Of a stretch of DNA of 8,176 nt, positions 6,190-8,176 are shown in pieces; the first letter of the stretch is position 1; every line of letters starts with the position of its first letter. The notes beneath the pieces are model-generated. The model was not told the origin of the DNA. It searched no databases and saw only the letters and a program-made list of their open reading frames with translations. Both the position numbers and the translations under genes were made by a program. The stretch comes from Saprospiraceae bacterium (GTDB lineage Bacteria; Bacteroidota; Bacteroidia; Chitinophagales; Saprospiraceae). Location of the stretch: NCBI GenBank assembly GCA_007125435.1, contig SLDF01000322.1, forward strand, positions 1 to 8,176, given 5' to 3'.

Positions 6190-8040
6190 ATGATAAAGAA
6201 TTACATTTCCCTCTTTCTATTACTGACTTTCGTATTGCTTGCCTATAGATCGAATGGACAGTGTCCTGATGATCTCATCATCAGCAATCAAGTTGATGTC
6301 GAATTATTTGCAATGAACTACCCGGATTGTGAGTATTTGGATAGCGATCTGGTTATCAATGGACCTGCCACTGATCTCACTTTCCTATCCGGATTAAAAT
6401 CTGTAAAGAATATATCTATAAGAAACTCCCTTCTGACTTCCCTTCAAGGTCTTGAAAATATTGAAGAAGCGCAAAGTCTCACCTTTATCAATAATCAACA
6501 ATTAGAAAGCTTAAACTTTCTTTTCAAGATCAATATAGTCAATAGTCTCACCATCCAGCAAAATCCGGCACTGACAAGTCTGGCTGGGCTTAGTATAGAT
6601 TCAATCCAGGGCAACTTTAGTTTTAGGGGCAATGCAAATATTACCAGCTTTTTAGGTCTACAATCTATAAGACATATCGGTGGAAGGCTTGAAATTACCT
6701 CCAGTAGACTAGAGACACTAGAAGGCCTTCAGCAACTCAATACCATCGAAAATGGCTTCACATTAGAGAATAACAATCATTTGATAAATGTAGACGGTTT
6801 TCTCACACTTGATACGATTAAGAATGATATTAGAATTACAAACAATATACAGCTTAACAATCTCGATGGTCTCGCCTTTGGACAATTCTCTGGTCACACT
6901 ATTGAAATAAGTGACAATCTGAGCCTCAATAGCTGTGCCATCGACATGATATGCAATGCCATCTCAGATGACAATGTCACCTTACTTATAAATAGCAATG
7001 GTGATCAGTGCAGCACAATCCCCATCGCAGAAGCCTGTGACCTTCCCATACCCGAGTGCCCATTTGGCGTGGTAATCCAAAACAAAGATGAATATTCAGT
7101 TTTTCGCGATAGCTTTCCCAATTGTACGTATCTCACTGGTAATTTCTTTTTGCAAAATTATGCTGGTGAATTACCGGTAGACGCGTTTGATCATTTGATA
7201 AGCATTAACGGTCGACTTAGTCTGAGAAATTTAGATATGGAAATCCCACACTTCCAGAACTTAACCAGTGTTCACAGTATAGATATCCGAAATAATATTA
7301 TCCCAAATGATTTAAATATTTTAAACAGCCTTATATCTTGTGAAAATGGCGGTGTTACCATACAGTTAAATGAATTCAATGGAGATCAATCCGGTTTTTC
7401 AAGTCTTGAAAAAGTAACCAGCAGTATCACTTTCATTTTAAATCAAGGAGTGAATGTTTTCAATGCTTTTAACCAACTAGACTCTATTGACAGGGACTTA
7501 CGTTTTACATCAAACACCGATTTGGTAACCATTTCAGGGTTTCAGTCACTTAAATCCATTGGCAGAAACCTACAACTTATTGGTAATGATAGTTTACGCC
7601 ACCTAGATGCATTTGATAAACCGATTGATATGGGAGCAATTTTGGTTATAGAGGACAACCCTTCACTGAGTGTTTGTCATGTAGAAGCCGTGTGTGTCTC
7701 TATGTTGGAAAGTGTATCTATAGCAATTTTCGACAATGCAGATGGATGTCAGAGCTTTCAAGAAGTACGAAACGCATGTTTGACCTCTACAGATGATATC
7801 ATAAATCATGCGGATCTCAAAATTTATCCAAACCCCTTTACCGATGCCTTGCAGATAGAAAATAACGACAGCGAGGGTGATTTTCATTTATTAGATATCC
7901 ATGGAAGAGTCATATGGTCGCATACCATCCCTGCTGGTAGTCATGAGACTTACACCCTGAGCACCCTGCCTTCAGGTCAGTACATGTATCATTTTACTAC
8001 CGCTAATAGACACAAGTCCGGTACATTGATAAAAGAATGA
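6190..8040 (+). CDS. Secreted leucine-rich (receptor L-domain-like) protein with T9SS sorting domain
   Basis: I chose the ATG at 6190 because it gives a compact signal peptide (MIKNYISLFLLLTFVLLAYR, cleavage near SNGQ); in-frame ATGs at 6145 and 6151 would add a 13-15 residue N-terminal extension. No start has a clear ribosome site. Numbered from 6190 (616 aa), the mature protein has two tandem modules, about 25-283 and 290-530. Each opens with CP and a second Cys 22 residues on (YPDCEYL, FPNCTYL). Irregular leucine-rich strands follow, such as SLQGLENIEEAQSLTFINN and SGFQSLKSIGRNLQLIGND, and each module closes with a four-Cys cap. This resembles receptor L-domain repeats of Bacteroidota surface proteins. 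Residues 543-616 form a type A T9SS sorting domain with IYPNPFTDAL, LLDIHGRVI, LSTLPSGQYMYHF and a GTLIKE end. The protein is therefore probably moved by the Sec system and then the T9SS to the cell surface. Binding or adhesion is inferred. It stands alone between two inverted repeat copies. Confidence 0.92.
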   Translation: MIKNYISLFLLLTFVLLAYRSNGQCPDDLIISNQVDVELFAMNYPDCEYLDSDLVINGPATDLTFLSGLKSVKNISIRNSLLTSLQGLENIEEAQSLTFINNQQLESLNFLFKINIVNSLTIQQNPALTSLAGLSIDSIQGNFSFRGNANITSFLGLQSIRHIGGRLEITSSRLETLEGLQQLNTIENGFTLENNNHLINVDGFLTLDTIKNDIRITNNIQLNNLDGLAFGQFSGHTIEISDNLSLNSCAIDMICNAISDDNVTLLINSNGDQCSTIPIAEACDLPIPECPFGVVIQNKDEYSVFRDSFPNCTYLTGNFFLQNYAGELPVDAFDHLISINGRLSLRNLDMEIPHFQNLTSVHSIDIRNNIIPNDLNILNSLISCENGGVTIQLNEFNGDQSGFSSLEKVTSSITFILNQGVNVFNAFNQLDSIDRDLRFTSNTDLVTISGFQSLKSIGRNLQLIGNDSLRHLDAFDKPIDMGAILVIEDNPSLSVCHVEAVCVSMLESVSIAIFDNADGCQSFQEVRNACLTSTDDIINHADLKIYPNPFTDALQIENNDSEGDFHLLDIHGRVIWSHTIPAGSHETYTLSTLPSGQYMYHFTTANRHKSGTLIKE

Positions 8041-8061
8041 TTGAGCCAAATTTTACTCAAT
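8040..8061. terminator. Weak hairpin after the leucine-rich protein gene
   Basis: ATTGAG, starting at the last base of the stop codon, pairs with CTCAAT at 8056-8061 around a 10-base AT-rich loop. The stem is only 6 bp and no T run follows, so termination here is a weak guess; the repeat copy just downstream may be the more relevant structure. Confidence 0.25.
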
Positions 8062-8084
8062 ACTTAATTCGGTAACGAGATCAC

Positions 8085-8176
8085 TGCATCAGCGCTGCGG
8101 AGCTGTGCCGACCGAAGGAAGGCAGTCCGCAGGACCGAACGAATAGTGAGTAGCGTAGCATAGCGACCTGACGACG
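8085..8176 (-). repeat. Dispersed GC-rich repeat, copy B, inverted and possibly cut by the window edge
   Basis: This is the reverse-orientation relative of copy A (5799-5892). It begins with TGCATCAGCGCTGCG (the complement of copy A's end) about 45 bases after the leucine-rich gene stop, and runs to the last base shown. Shared segments on the minus strand include AGGTCGCTATGCT, CTATTCG and CGGTCC. The mini-hairpin is kept (GTCC-GCA-GGAC at 8125-8135), with one loop base different from copy A. The middle (about 8104-8123) does not align with copy A. About 83% identity over the best 53 bases implies old or independently inserted family members rather than a recent duplication. Confidence 0.75.

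Noticed and set aside
6262..6264. Lipoprotein reading of the leucine-rich protein's first mature cysteine
   Set aside because: The residues before it (SNGQ) do not form a lipobox, and the same cysteine position recurs at the start of the second module, so it is a structural cysteine.

Overview
The window looks like part of a chromosome of a Bacteroidota bacterium, probably a marine or environmental Cytophagia-type lineage. The evidence is a type IX secretion (T9SS) C-terminal sorting domain, a periplasmic-propeller histidine kinase paired with a LytTR response regulator, AT-leaning coding sequence and an absence of clear Shine-Dalgarno sites. The lineage below phylum is inference. All four substantial genes lie on the + strand.

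Region 1 (1-5749) is a probable transcription unit. It starts with the 3' part of a large fibronectin type III (FN3) repeat protein, cut by the left edge. After 77 bases comes a 1046-aa sensor kinase with a signal peptide, a Reg_prop beta-propeller sensor, a Y_Y_Y domain, one membrane helix and a LytS-type His_kinase module. Its LytTR response regulator follows with a 4-base ATGA overlap. The kinase probably senses something in the periplasm, phosphorylates the regulator, and the regulator then binds DNA. A role for the FN3 protein as partner, target or envelope component is inferred only from position.

Region 2 (5750-6189) has no convincing gene. It holds one copy of a compact, GC-rich dispersed repeat (about 94 bases), a small palindrome, and a 28-codon protein-like stretch on the minus strand that may be a decayed gene remnant.

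Region 3 (6190-8040) encodes a secreted protein with two tandem copies of a cysteine-capped leucine-rich (receptor L-domain-like) module and a T9SS sorting domain. It is probably exported and anchored at, or released from, the cell surface.

Region 4 (8041-8176) holds a weak hairpin after the stop codon, then a second copy of the repeat in opposite orientation, running to the window edge. The leucine-rich gene is therefore bracketed by inverted copies of one repeat family. This is the most unusual structure in the window. No CRISPR array, tRNA, rRNA, transposase or complete insertion sequence was seen.
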